Source: Nitrospinota bacterium (GTDB lineage: Bacteria; UBA8248). Taken from it: 14,797 bases of DNA. The notes beneath the pieces were generated by a model. That model did not search any database and had not been told where the DNA came from. It worked only from the letters and a program-made list of their open reading frames with translations. Position numbers and translations under genes: made by a program. The stretch spans positions 1 to 14,797 of the forward strand of contig WTGD01000121.1 in NCBI GenBank assembly GCA_011523725.1, written 5' to 3'. Of the stretch, positions 6,796 to 14,065 are shown piece after piece (positions within the stretch are counted from its first letter, which is position 1; each line of letters opens with the position of its first letter).

Positions 6796-6803
6796 GCTAT
6801 GAT
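6776..6803 (+). promoter_or_regulatory. Candidate promoter formed at the right end of the mobile element
   Basis: ATGACT (6776-6781), a 16-base spacer and TATGAT (6798-6803) match the consensus at 4 of 6 and 5 of 6. The -35 lies at the element's right end and the -10 overlaps the duplicated GCTAT. This leaves about 45 bases before the M19 hydrolase ATG. Consensus match only. Confidence 0.3.
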
Positions 6804-6855
6804 GGCGTATTCGTTCAGATAATGTTGTCGAGACTTTTGTCGGGAGAGGACGCGG

Positions 6856-7794
6856 ATGCCGATTGAAATGAAGGACGTCTGGGACTTTCACACCGATCTG
6901 CGCTGGATGGTCGATCTGCCCGAGGAGCGCGCCTATCTGGCGGATCAGATAGATATCGAAACGGCGGCGAAGCTGGGAGGGGTGTTCTCGGCCCTGGAGC
7001 GGCTCGAAGGCGCGCCACAGGATGCGCAATTCGATCTGGTGAGGCGTGACCTGGAGCGGATTCGCACGGCGGAGGGTTTGAGCATCGTGTTCACGCGAGC
7101 GGACTTGGACGGCGCGGGACGGCAATTGATCCACGCGGAGGGCGTCTATTTCATCGAAACCGAAGACGACCTCAAGCTCCTCGAATGGCTCTGGGAGGAG
7201 GGCGTTCGGAGCGTCGGCCCCATGTACAACGACGACAACCCTCTGGGCGGCGGAGCGATGGGAGACCCTGCGCGCGGCCTCACGCCCCTGGGACGCGCCT
7301 TTCTCATGCAGGCCTGGCGGACGGGCTTCATGGTGGATTGCGCGCACGCGAACCACCGAACGAAATCGGACATGATCGATCTCGCCCTCGTCACTGGACA
7401 GGAGATGCACTACTCACACGGACACCTGGACGAGCCGCTGCTGCCCGTCTTCGGCGAACGCGGGCTGCTGCGCGACATGGCGAGGAGACTTTTGGAGACG
7501 GGCGCGCTCATTGGACTGGCGCCGCATCCTGGGTTCTACGAGACGTTCGATCGCCATCTGGAGGAAATCGAGTTCCTGGCCGAGATCGCCGCCCACCAGG
7601 TGGCGCTCGGCAGCGACTTCGCGGGCATCAACCGCCCTGCGCCCGACGGCAGGCGACTTTTCGATGAGTTCAGAGGGGTTTGGGCGATAGGGGACTTCGC
7701 CGAGCGCTTGAGCGCCGCGCACGGCGAGGATTTCGCCCGCTCCTACTGCGGCGGCGCGCTCAAGGCGTGTCTCGAACGCTCTTTGCCGGAGTGA
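6856..7794 (+). CDS. Peptidase M19 / membrane dipeptidase family metallohydrolase
   Basis: A 312-residue amidohydrolase-fold protein resembling renal or membrane dipeptidases, which cleave dipeptides at a two-metal site. Candidate metal ligands follow the family order: DFHTD (H12, D14), HAEGV (E95, bridging), VDCAHAN (H164), YSHGH (H188) and GSDFAG (D254). GLTPLGRAFL (141-150) is also typical. In the GVRSVGPMYNDDNPLGGG segment (117-133) the customary LTH before the Asn is MYN, so substrate preference may differ from classic dipeptidases. There is no signal peptide or membrane anchor, so it is probably cytoplasmic. It is somewhat shorter than many homologues. A purine-rich SD (GAGAGG) lies about 7 bases before the ATG. 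It converges with the TRAP permease gene, stop codons about 50 bases apart, and no clear terminator was seen between them. Confidence 0.88.
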   Translation: MPIEMKDVWDFHTDLRWMVDLPEERAYLADQIDIETAAKLGGVFSALERLEGAPQDAQFDLVRRDLERIRTAEGLSIVFTRADLDGAGRQLIHAEGVYFIETEDDLKLLEWLWEEGVRSVGPMYNDDNPLGGGAMGDPARGLTPLGRAFLMQAWRTGFMVDCAHANHRTKSDMIDLALVTGQEMHYSHGHLDEPLLPVFGERGLLRDMARRLLETGALIGLAPHPGFYETFDRHLEEIEFLAEIAAHQVALGSDFAGINRPAPDGRRLFDEFRGVWAIGDFAERLSAAHGEDFARSYCGGALKACLERSLPE

Positions 7795-7847
7795 ATGAAC
7801 AGGGAGGCAGAACCGACTCTCTCTTGTTGACTTGAATATCGATCAGG

Positions 7848-10454
7848 TTACGAGGATGCTGCGGGCCTTGGGGAGGCTGTACCCTCGTCCTTCGCGCTCA
7901 TGAACTGGATGGCGATCATGACGGCCATGATGGCGGCGCCCGTTATCTTCATCCACGGCACGTAGAAGAACAGCAGACCGCCCGCCACGGCGAACACGAC
8001 CCGCTCCCAGATTTCGAGCTTTCTGCGCATGTAGCCCTCGAGCGAGGCCGAGGTGCAGAAAAAGCCCATGAAACCGCTCACCCACACGACGAGGATGTCG
8101 AACCATGCCGCGCCCTCCGTGATGTTGATCGGGGTGTAGGCCATCAGGAAGGGGACGATGTAGAGCGCCTTACCGAGTTTGAGCGAGGCGAAGCCGGTGC
8201 GCATCGGATCGGCTCTCGCCACGCCCGCCGCGATGAACGCGCCAAGCGCGAAGGGCGGCGTGAGCGAGGCGTCCTGACTCAGCCAGAGGATCATCAGGTG
8301 CGCGCTCAGGAGCGGCACGCCGAGTTCCACGAGCGCGGGCACGGCGAGGATCGAGAGCAGCACGTAACTCGCCGTGATCGTCATGCCCATTCCCATGATG
8401 TAGCTGGCGATGGCGCACAGAAGGATCGCTACCGGTAGCGTCGTTCCCGTAATGCCGAAGGTGTTGTCGATGATCGCCGCGTAGCCCAGGATGATCGAGG
8501 AGAACTTGATGCCAAGGCCGGGCATCGACACGCCCGCGAGCACGATGCCCATCACGCCCGCCGTCACGCCGATGATGAGCGAGTTGATGGCGCCTCGCTC
8601 CAGCCCGTCCAGGACGCGCGGGGAGGAGAATACTACCGACCCGAGGACTGCCCAGAAAATCGCCTCGGGCAAGCTGGGCCCCGCAATCGGCAAAACGATG
8701 AGCAGCACCAGTCCGGCGAGCAGGGGCCAGTTCTCCATGAGCGGGTTTCCGGGCGGTTCGGCCTTCGCGGCTTCCAGGTAGGTTTCCGCCTCCGCATCGG
8801 CTTCCTCGAGAGTTTTCCCCGATTCCATGAGTTCCTTGTGGTGATTCGCGGCCTGGTATTCGAGCCTGTCGTTTCGGGTGCTCCACCCGGGCCGGCCGAC
8901 GAGCCGCGCGAGAATCGGCGGCAAGGCCAGCAGGCGGGTGTCCTCGCGGAAAAACCCCAGAACCATCGCCAGGACGATGGACCAGAGCGCCGCGTCGAAC
9001 GGCGAGCGCCCGATGATGAGCCGGAAGATGAGCAGCACCACCGGCAGCAGCAGATAGCCCTCTTTCTTGAGAAGGGGCAGCAGTTCGGGCAACTCCTCTT
9101 TCGAGAGTCCGTGGATCCCGTCCAGCCCCGAGCGGAAGTGCACCGACATGTAGACCGAAAAGTAGTACATCAGCGCGGGTACCAGCGATATGAGCGCAAT
9201 CCACCCGTAATCCGTTTCGGTGAACGCCGCCACGAGGAACGCCGCCGAGCCCATGATGGGCGGGAGCAGGTGGCCGCCGATGGAGGAGACCGCCTCGACC
9301 GCGCCCGCGTAGTGGGGCTTGTAGCCCGCGCGCTTCATGAGCGGTATCGTGAACGTGCCCGTGATGACGATGTTCGCAGCCCCGCTTCCCACCACCGAGC
9401 CCACCATGCCGCTCGACACGACAGACGCCTTGGCGGCGCCTCCGCGCAGACGGCCCACCAAGGCGTAGGAGAGGTCGATGAACACGTCGCCGACTTTCGT
9501 CTTTTCCAGAAAGACGCCGAAGAGGATGAACAGGAACACGTAGCTCGCATAGACGTTCGCGATGACGCCGAAGATGCCCGAGGTGCCGTAGATGAAGTTC
9601 ACGACCTCGTTGTAGGAAAATCCCTTGTGCAGGAGCCTGCCGGGGAATTGGTTGCCGTACATGGCGTAGTAGAAAAAGAAGAGCCCCAGCAGCGGAAGCA
9701 CCCAGCCCAATATCCGGCGGCACATCTCGATCGAGACGATGATGGCGATCGTGCCCATCGCGACGTCCGTCCAGAGGACGAGGCCCGCGCGGTCTCCCCG
9801 GTCGGCGAAGTTCATGACGTATTCCACCGTGAAGACGACCACGCCCGCGCAGAGGAGGAGGTCCACGGCGGAGGGCCGCCTCATCGGAGCGCCCGCGCGC
9901 GCGGGGTAGTAGATGAAAGTCAGGATGGCGGTGAAAATAACGTAAAAGGGCAGATAGAAATGAAACGCGTAGATGGCCAGCCCCGGGAAGTGGATCGTCT
10001 CCCAAATTGCGGAGAGGGATTTCTCCATCCCCTCCGTGAGTATCGGGGAGAGGGCGTAGACGATGACCTCGCCGAAGCCGAGCCCGAAATCCACCGGCGC
10101 CTTGTTCGCCGCGCCGTATAGAAAATAGGAAGCGAACGCGAACGAGGAAAGCAGGATCGCCTGTTTCGGGAAAATGCACAGGCCCGACACGTAAAGCCAG
10201 ATCAGGGCGTATAGCCAAGCATCCAGAGCCGGGAATTCGACTTCCTGCCAGTCCCAGGCGATCTCGTAGGGGAGGTAGAGATTGTACGATCTTCCGGCGA
10301 AGAAAACGATGTAAGCGAATAGCAGACAGGAGAGAAAAACGCAGACGGGCAGGTTTTGTTTCTGAAAGCCCGGTTCGATATCCCTTCGGGTGGCCGACTC
10401 CGGGGCGAAGATGAACCGCAACCACTCCCAGAGAAAATCGAAAACCTTCCTCAT
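7848..10454 (-). CDS. TRAP transporter fused permease (DctQ-DctM, 4TM/12TM type)
   Basis: An 868-residue inner-membrane protein that fuses the small (DctQ-like) and large (DctM-like) subunits of a tripartite ATP-independent periplasmic transporter. These are secondary importers driven by ion gradients. Hydrophobic segments fill residues 35-54, 80-115, 155-182, 198-213 and onward. The DctM signature GSVVGSGAANIVITGTFTIP (352-371), with KRAGYKPHYAGAVEAVSSIGGHLLPP following, is clear, and a second pseudo-repeat follows (about 580-800). A charged, helical stretch (about 503-572, rich in Glu/Ala) interrupts the DctM part and is probably cytoplasmic. The ATG at 10452-10454 is preferred to the GTG two codons earlier because AAAGGG is better spaced for it. 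It follows the receptor gene by 87 bases. A 4TM/12TM fusion is usual for TAXI systems. Confidence 0.94.
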   Translation of the reverse strand: MRKVFDFLWEWLRFIFAPESATRRDIEPGFQKQNLPVCVFLSCLLFAYIVFFAGRSYNLYLPYEIAWDWQEVEFPALDAWLYALIWLYVSGLCIFPKQAILLSSFAFASYFLYGAANKAPVDFGLGFGEVIVYALSPILTEGMEKSLSAIWETIHFPGLAIYAFHFYLPFYVIFTAILTFIYYPARAGAPMRRPSAVDLLLCAGVVVFTVEYVMNFADRGDRAGLVLWTDVAMGTIAIIVSIEMCRRILGWVLPLLGLFFFYYAMYGNQFPGRLLHKGFSYNEVVNFIYGTSGIFGVIANVYASYVFLFILFGVFLEKTKVGDVFIDLSYALVGRLRGGAAKASVVSSGMVGSVVGSGAANIVITGTFTIPLMKRAGYKPHYAGAVEAVSSIGGHLLPPIMGSAAFLVAAFTETDYGWIALISLVPALMYYFSVYMSVHFRSGLDGIHGLSKEELPELLPLLKKEGYLLLPVVLLIFRLIIGRSPFDAALWSIVLAMVLGFFREDTRLLALPPILARLVGRPGWSTRNDRLEYQAANHHKELMESGKTLEEADAEAETYLEAAKAEPPGNPLMENWPLLAGLVLLIVLPIAGPSLPEAIFWAVLGSVVFSSPRVLDGLERGAINSLIIGVTAGVMGIVLAGVSMPGLGIKFSSIILGYAAIIDNTFGITGTTLPVAILLCAIASYIMGMGMTITASYVLLSILAVPALVELGVPLLSAHLMILWLSQDASLTPPFALGAFIAAGVARADPMRTGFASLKLGKALYIVPFLMAYTPINITEGAAWFDILVVWVSGFMGFFCTSASLEGYMRRKLEIWERVVFAVAGGLLFFYVPWMKITGAAIMAVMIAIQFMSAKDEGTASPRPAASS

Positions 10455-10499
10455 CGCCACCCTTTCTCACCCGAGGCCGATGACAAGCGCCTTACCGGA

Positions 10500-10528
10500 C
10501 CCCCAGAGGGTGCCGTGCCCTCCGGGGG
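10500..10528 (-). promoter_or_regulatory. Hairpin between TRAP receptor and permease genes
   Basis: CCCCC-A-GAGGG, a 7-base loop, then CCCTC-C-GGGGG form a 10-pair stem broken by one A/C mismatch, 13 bases after the receptor stop codon. No U-run follows in the direction of transcription, so it is more likely an mRNA 3'-protecting or processing structure than a terminator. Such structures often leave more binding protein than permease. Confidence 0.6.
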
Positions 10529-10541
10529 AGCCGGGAAACAC

Positions 10542-11540
10542 CTAGTTTACGTTATAACCCTTCGCCTTCCAGTAGCGCGCGGCGCCGGGGTGGAGCTTCA
10601 TGTTGAAGTTGCCCATCTGCTTGATGAACTCGTCCGACTTGGCGGCGAAGTCCAGCCCGATTCTCCAGCCTCCGAAGACGTTGATCAGGAAGTCGCGGTT
10701 CGCCTTGTCGTACACCCGCCGCGTCACCTCGTGGATGACGTCGTTGGGCACCTTCTCGTTCGCCACGGCGAAGATGGTGTAGGCGACCGTCTTGAACTTC
10801 TTGCCCTTCATCCCCTGGTAGGGGCTGGCGTCCTTGTTGTCCTTGTAGTAGCCCGAACTCAGGGCGACGAACTTGTCGCGCACCTCGTCGGGGATACTCA
10901 GGATGCGGAGCGGGCCGCTGCGCGAGGCGCGCAGGATCGCAGGCGAGGGCACCGGGTTCGGGATGCCGAAGGCGTCGAGCTTGCCGTCGATCATGTTGGT
11001 GGCGGCTTGCGCCCAGCCCATGTAGTCCTTGCGGATCTTGTCGGTGATCCCCAGGTTGTCGGTGATGAACTTCGTCATGAACAGCGTGGAGCTTCCCCTC
11101 GGACCCATGTTCACCCGCTTGCCGGCGAGGTCGTTGTAGGTCTTGATGCCGGACTTGTGGAACGTCGTCACCTGGAACCAGGAGGTGGAGACGGGGCCGA
11201 TGCCCCGGATGGTCTTCTTCCCCTTGTCCTTTGCGAAGGGTTTTTGCTCGCGCTGCATGAAGTCGACGAATATCCCGTTCGTCATCCCGATCTCCGATCG
11301 CCCGCTGGCGACGAGGCGGGTGTTGGCGATGAAGCCCTTCGACTCGCGGTTGGTGACGTTGACGGTCTTGCTCGTCTTGTTCACCGCTTCGGCGAGGCCC
11401 GCCGCCATGCGGAACGCGCCCGCGCCCTTGCCCGCGCCGACGATGGTGATGTTGGTGGTGGCGGCGCTCGCCAGAGATGCGGCGAAAGCCGCCGCGGCGA
11501 AGACGCCAATTGCTGTAATGAATTTTTTGTGGGTACGCAT
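10542..11540 (-). CDS. TRAP transporter solute receptor, TAXI family
   Basis: A 332-residue periplasmic binding protein that delivers solute to the fused permease. A signal peptide is evident: MRTHKK, a hydrophobic Ala-rich core, and cleavage probably after ASA (residue 26). The mature N-terminus NITIVGAGKGAGAFRMAAGLAEAVN (30-54) corresponds to the TAXI start. ESKGFIANTRLVASGRSEIGM (66-86) and the terminal LHPGAARYWKAKGY (316-329) also fit the family. Known TAXI substrates include glutamate and 2-oxoglutarate-like dicarboxylates. The ligand here cannot be read from sequence. The ATG start has GGAGGAGA 5-8 bases upstream, and a longer frame upstream is excluded because the signal peptide begins here. 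It is first in the transporter operon and diverges from the acyl-CoA ligase genes. Confidence 0.94.
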   Translation of the reverse strand: MRTHKKFITAIGVFAAAAFAASLASAATTNITIVGAGKGAGAFRMAAGLAEAVNKTSKTVNVTNRESKGFIANTRLVASGRSEIGMTNGIFVDFMQREQKPFAKDKGKKTIRGIGPVSTSWFQVTTFHKSGIKTYNDLAGKRVNMGPRGSSTLFMTKFITDNLGITDKIRKDYMGWAQAATNMIDGKLDAFGIPNPVPSPAILRASRSGPLRILSIPDEVRDKFVALSSGYYKDNKDASPYQGMKGKKFKTVAYTIFAVANEKVPNDVIHEVTRRVYDKANRDFLINVFGGWRIGLDFAAKSDEFIKQMGNFNMKLHPGAARYWKAKGYNVN

Positions 11541-11590
11541 GGACTCTCCTCCGTTGGAATGTAAGAGTGACAAGTTTTGTTTATGGGGTG

Positions 11591-11618
11591 ATTCTATCTC
11601 ATCAACATACTTTCGCAA
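11591..11618 (-). promoter_or_regulatory. Candidate promoter for the TRAP transporter operon
   Basis: Minus-strand TTGCGA (11613-11618), a 16-base spacer and TAGAAT (11591-11596) match the consensus at 4 of 6 and 5 of 6. They leave about 45 bases of leader before the receptor ATG. It lies in the 195-base divergent gap shared with the acyl-CoA ligase operon, so regulation of both may be linked. No operator was recognised. Confidence 0.42.
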
Positions 11619-11735
11619 GCAGCGCTCGGACGAATCCGCGCGGTTTTCCCGCAAATCTTGACGCCCGAAGGCCTGAGTGCTAGCTAGTGCGCATCTTGCA
11701 GGTTTTCTCGCGATAACGCGCCGGACGCATTCCGA

Positions 11736-12962
11736 GTGGAGATTATCTTGTCCCGCCTTCTGGAAAACGATTCTTTGGAGCTTTTGAGCGAAGGCGGCCT
11801 CCCCGTTCCCCGCTTCGAGGTTTGCACGGACTCAAGCGAAGCCGCCCGCGCGCTGGAGCGTCTGGGGGGGCGCGTCGTCATCAAGGCCCTCGTGCCGGTA
11901 GGGAAGCGGGGGAAGGCGGGCGCGGTGAAATTCGCCGCCTCTGTGGATGAAGCCCGCGCGCATGCGGACGCGATTCTCGGCATGGAAGTGCGGCGCTTTC
12001 CCGTCAGAAAACTCATCGTCATGGAAGCGCTCGACATCGAGCGCGAGATTTTCTGCTCCATCTCCTTCGATGCGCCGAGAAAATGCCCGCTCATCCTCTT
12101 CAGCGCCGAGGGCGGCGTGGATGTCGAGGAGTTGGCCGAGCATCATCCTGACAAACTGCTCGAATGGCCTGTCAATATCCTCGAAGGGCTTCAGGCAGAA
12201 GAGGCGCTTGAACTGGCGCGGCGTGCGGGGCTCTCGGGCGGCCTCGCGGAGCAAGCCGCCCGCGCCGTATGCGCGATGTACGGGGTCTTCCGCGCCCATG
12301 ACTGCGAGATGATAGAGGTGAACCCCCTCGCAGAACTGGCCGATGGCCGCGTGGTGGCGGCGGCGGGCGTGGTGCAACTCGACGCGCAGGCGCTCTTCCG
12401 CCACCCCGAGCTCGAGGCCAAGCTGGGCATTGAAGGCGGAAACGGCTGGCGGCCCTTCAGCGAACTCGAGATGCGCATGCGCGAGATCGACGCTATCGAC
12501 CCCCACGTGGGCGCGATTCGCTTCAGTGAACTCGACGGCGACATCGGCTTCATGGTGACGGGTGGAGGTTACGGCCTGTCCAGCCTGGAGGCGCTTCTGG
12601 ACGAGGGCGGCAGGCCGGCCACCACGTTCGACATCACGCCCGGGCGCTATGAGGAGAAGATGCGCCGGGCGGTGAAGGCAGTGCTTTCGAAACCCGGCAT
12701 CAAGGGGCTGTTACTTGCGGGGAACGTGAGCAATTTCACGAGGGTGGACATCAAGGTGGCGGGCGTGGTTCGCGCGCTCAAGGAGGCGGAGCTTGATTTC
12801 AAAAAGTTCCCCGTCATCATCCGCTACGCCGGCCCGGGGGTGGAGGAAGCGAGAAAACTCATCGCCGAGGTTCCCGGCGTGGAATGGCGCGAGGATGAGG
12901 CGTCGATAGAAGACCTCGCCAAACGGATCGTGGCGCGCAGCTACGGGAGCGATGAGAGTTGA
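11736..12962 (+). CDS. ATP-grasp acyl-CoA ligase beta-type subunit (ATP-citrate lyase / succinyl-CoA synthetase beta-like)
   Basis: About 408 residues, the nucleotide-binding subunit of an NDP-forming acid-CoA ligase. N-terminal ATP-grasp features are VVIKALVPVGKRGKAGAVK (47-65), GGVDVEELAE (126-135) and EMIEVNPLAELADG (191-204, metal-binding Glu/Asn). The C-terminal flavodoxin-like part has GFMVTGGGYGLSSLEALLDEGG (271-292) and LLLAGNVSNFTRVDIKVAGVVRAL (325-348). The NFT motif and the following VIIRYAGPGVEEA resemble the citrate-binding domain of ATP-citrate lyase more than SucC. GTG at 11736 opens the frame, but TTG at 11748 has the better SD (GGAG about 7 bases upstream) and would start the protein at SRLLEND, so the start is uncertain by four codons. 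It overlaps the next gene by 4 bases. Succinate, citrate, malate or another acid could be the substrate. Confidence 0.88.
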   Translation: MEIILSRLLENDSLELLSEGGLPVPRFEVCTDSSEAARALERLGGRVVIKALVPVGKRGKAGAVKFAASVDEARAHADAILGMEVRRFPVRKLIVMEALDIEREIFCSISFDAPRKCPLILFSAEGGVDVEELAEHHPDKLLEWPVNILEGLQAEEALELARRAGLSGGLAEQAARAVCAMYGVFRAHDCEMIEVNPLAELADGRVVAAAGVVQLDAQALFRHPELEAKLGIEGGNGWRPFSELEMRMREIDAIDPHVGAIRFSELDGDIGFMVTGGGYGLSSLEALLDEGGRPATTFDITPGRYEEKMRRAVKAVLSKPGIKGLLLAGNVSNFTRVDIKVAGVVRALKEAELDFKKFPVIIRYAGPGVEEARKLIAEVPGVEWREDEASIEDLAKRIVARSYGSDES

Positions 12963-13858
12963 GTATTCTTCTGGATTCCACTACCCGCGTGCTCGTGCAG
13001 GGGGCCACGGGGGCGGAGGCGCGGCGCCTTCTGCCCACCATGACGGACTACGGCACCCGCGTGGTGGCGGGCGTGTCTCCCGGCAAGGGGGGCGAGTCTG
13101 TAGGCGGCGTGCCGGTATACGGAACCGTGGCGGAGGCCTTGAGGGAGCACGAGGTGGACCTCTCCGTGCTCTTCGTGCCCGCGCGCTTCGTGCGCGAGGC
13201 GGCCCTGGAGGCCATCGAGGCGGGCGTTCCCACCGTGCACATTCTCGCGGAAGGCGTGCCGCACCACGACGCCTGCGCGCTCCTGACGCGCGCGGCCGAG
13301 ATGGGAACCTTCGTCATCGGTCCCAACAGCCAGGGCATGGTGAGTCCGGGAAGAGCGAAGCTCGGCGGCACCGGCGGCGAGGTGCCCGACCTCATGTTCC
13401 TCCCCGGACCAGTGGGCGTGGTGAGCAGGAGCGGCGGCATGGGAGCCGAGATATGCCTGTTCCTGACGAGAGAGGGTATCGGCCAGAGCACCTACGTGGC
13501 CCTGGGCGGCGATTTGCTCATCGGCTCCGCCTTCGTCGAAATGCTCGCCCTGTTCGAGCGAGACCCCGAGACCCGCGTCGTCGTCATGTTCGGTGAACCC
13601 GGCACGGACAGGGAAGAGGAGGCGGCGCGCTTCATCGCCTCGGGTGGATTCACCAAACCCGTCGTGGCGATGATCCCCGGCGAGTTCTGGGAAACCTCGC
13701 CCACGCCCGCGAGCGTGAGCCACACCGGCGCGCTCATCACCCGGGGCCGCGGCGCGCCATCGGGCAAGAAAAAACTCCTGCGCGAAGCGGGCGTTCTCGT
13801 GGCCGAACGCTTCTCCCAGGTCGTGCCCCTCGTGAACCAAGCCCTCCAGAACGGCTAA
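12959..13858 (+). CDS. Acyl-CoA ligase alpha-type subunit (SucD-like, CoA-binding)
   Basis: A 299-residue partner of the preceding subunit. The N-terminal CoA-binding domain is clear (MSILLDSTTRVLVQGATGAE, 1-20; GVSPGKGGESVGGVPVYGTVAEA, 38-60). It is followed by GPNSQGMVSPG (121-131), VVSRSGGMGAE (154-164), FEKDP-like FERDPETRVVVMFGEPG (199-215) and VSHTGALI, whose His255 matches the phosphohistidine of SucD. The GPNCPG cysteine of SucD is Ser124, and the PKGKRMGHAG stretch is replaced by WETSPTPASVSHTG, so this is not an ordinary succinyl-CoA synthetase subunit. No citrate-synthase-like domain follows, unlike the long ATP-citrate lyase subunit. The start is TTG, sharing TTGA with the stop codon of the beta gene. 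GGGAG lies 9 bases upstream and the product then begins like SucD. Confidence 0.9.
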   Translation: MSILLDSTTRVLVQGATGAEARRLLPTMTDYGTRVVAGVSPGKGGESVGGVPVYGTVAEALREHEVDLSVLFVPARFVREAALEAIEAGVPTVHILAEGVPHHDACALLTRAAEMGTFVIGPNSQGMVSPGRAKLGGTGGEVPDLMFLPGPVGVVSRSGGMGAEICLFLTREGIGQSTYVALGGDLLIGSAFVEMLALFERDPETRVVVMFGEPGTDREEEAARFIASGGFTKPVVAMIPGEFWETSPTPASVSHTGALITRGRGAPSGKKKLLREAGVLVAERFSQVVPLVNQALQNG

Positions 13859-14065
13859 AGAAGCATTTCCACGGCTCTGCGTAAGCACTCTACTCCAGAT
13901 GGAATCTGCGGGTGTCCCAAAAACCATATCTCCATTGTATTTGAAAGCGTTGGATAGTATTGAATAAATTGCATTTGCATAAATATTCAGCCGTGCCTAA
14001 AATATAATTTAGATTACATAAAACATTTCATTTCCTCTTTACTGCTTAAACCGAAAAGGAGAACC
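13859..14065. other. AT-rich intergenic stretch before the small membrane protein
   Basis: Unlike the rest of the window this stretch is rich in A and T, especially after 13930. A perfect TATAAT occurs at 14003-14008, but no convincing -35 lies 16-18 bases upstream, so the promoter is only suggested. No terminator hairpin with a U-run was found after the acyl-CoA ligase operon, and no gene is supported here. Confidence 0.5.

Larger units (their letters stand above)
6469..6855. other. 387-bp intergenic region holding a mobile element and divergent start signals
   Basis: No open frame here has family similarity. The left part (6469-6552) is the upstream region of the enoyl-CoA hydratase gene. 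The centre is the 243-bp MITE-like element. The right part (6796-6855) carries the element's flanking duplicate and the leader of the M19 hydrolase gene, whose SD site (GGGAGAGG) precedes the ATG at 6856. Confidence 0.8.

Noticed and set aside
8170..10470. A 766-codon minus-strand open frame overlapping the TRAP permease in another frame, and a 427-codon plus-strand frame at 8838-10121
   Set aside because: Both products are Arg/Gly/His-rich without domains or plausible membrane segments. The permease frame carries clear TRAP motifs over its whole length.
11658..11686. TTGACG with TAGCTA 17 bases downstream as a promoter for the acyl-CoA ligase operon
   Set aside because: The -10 matches only two positions. 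The place is right but the evidence is too thin to list as a feature.
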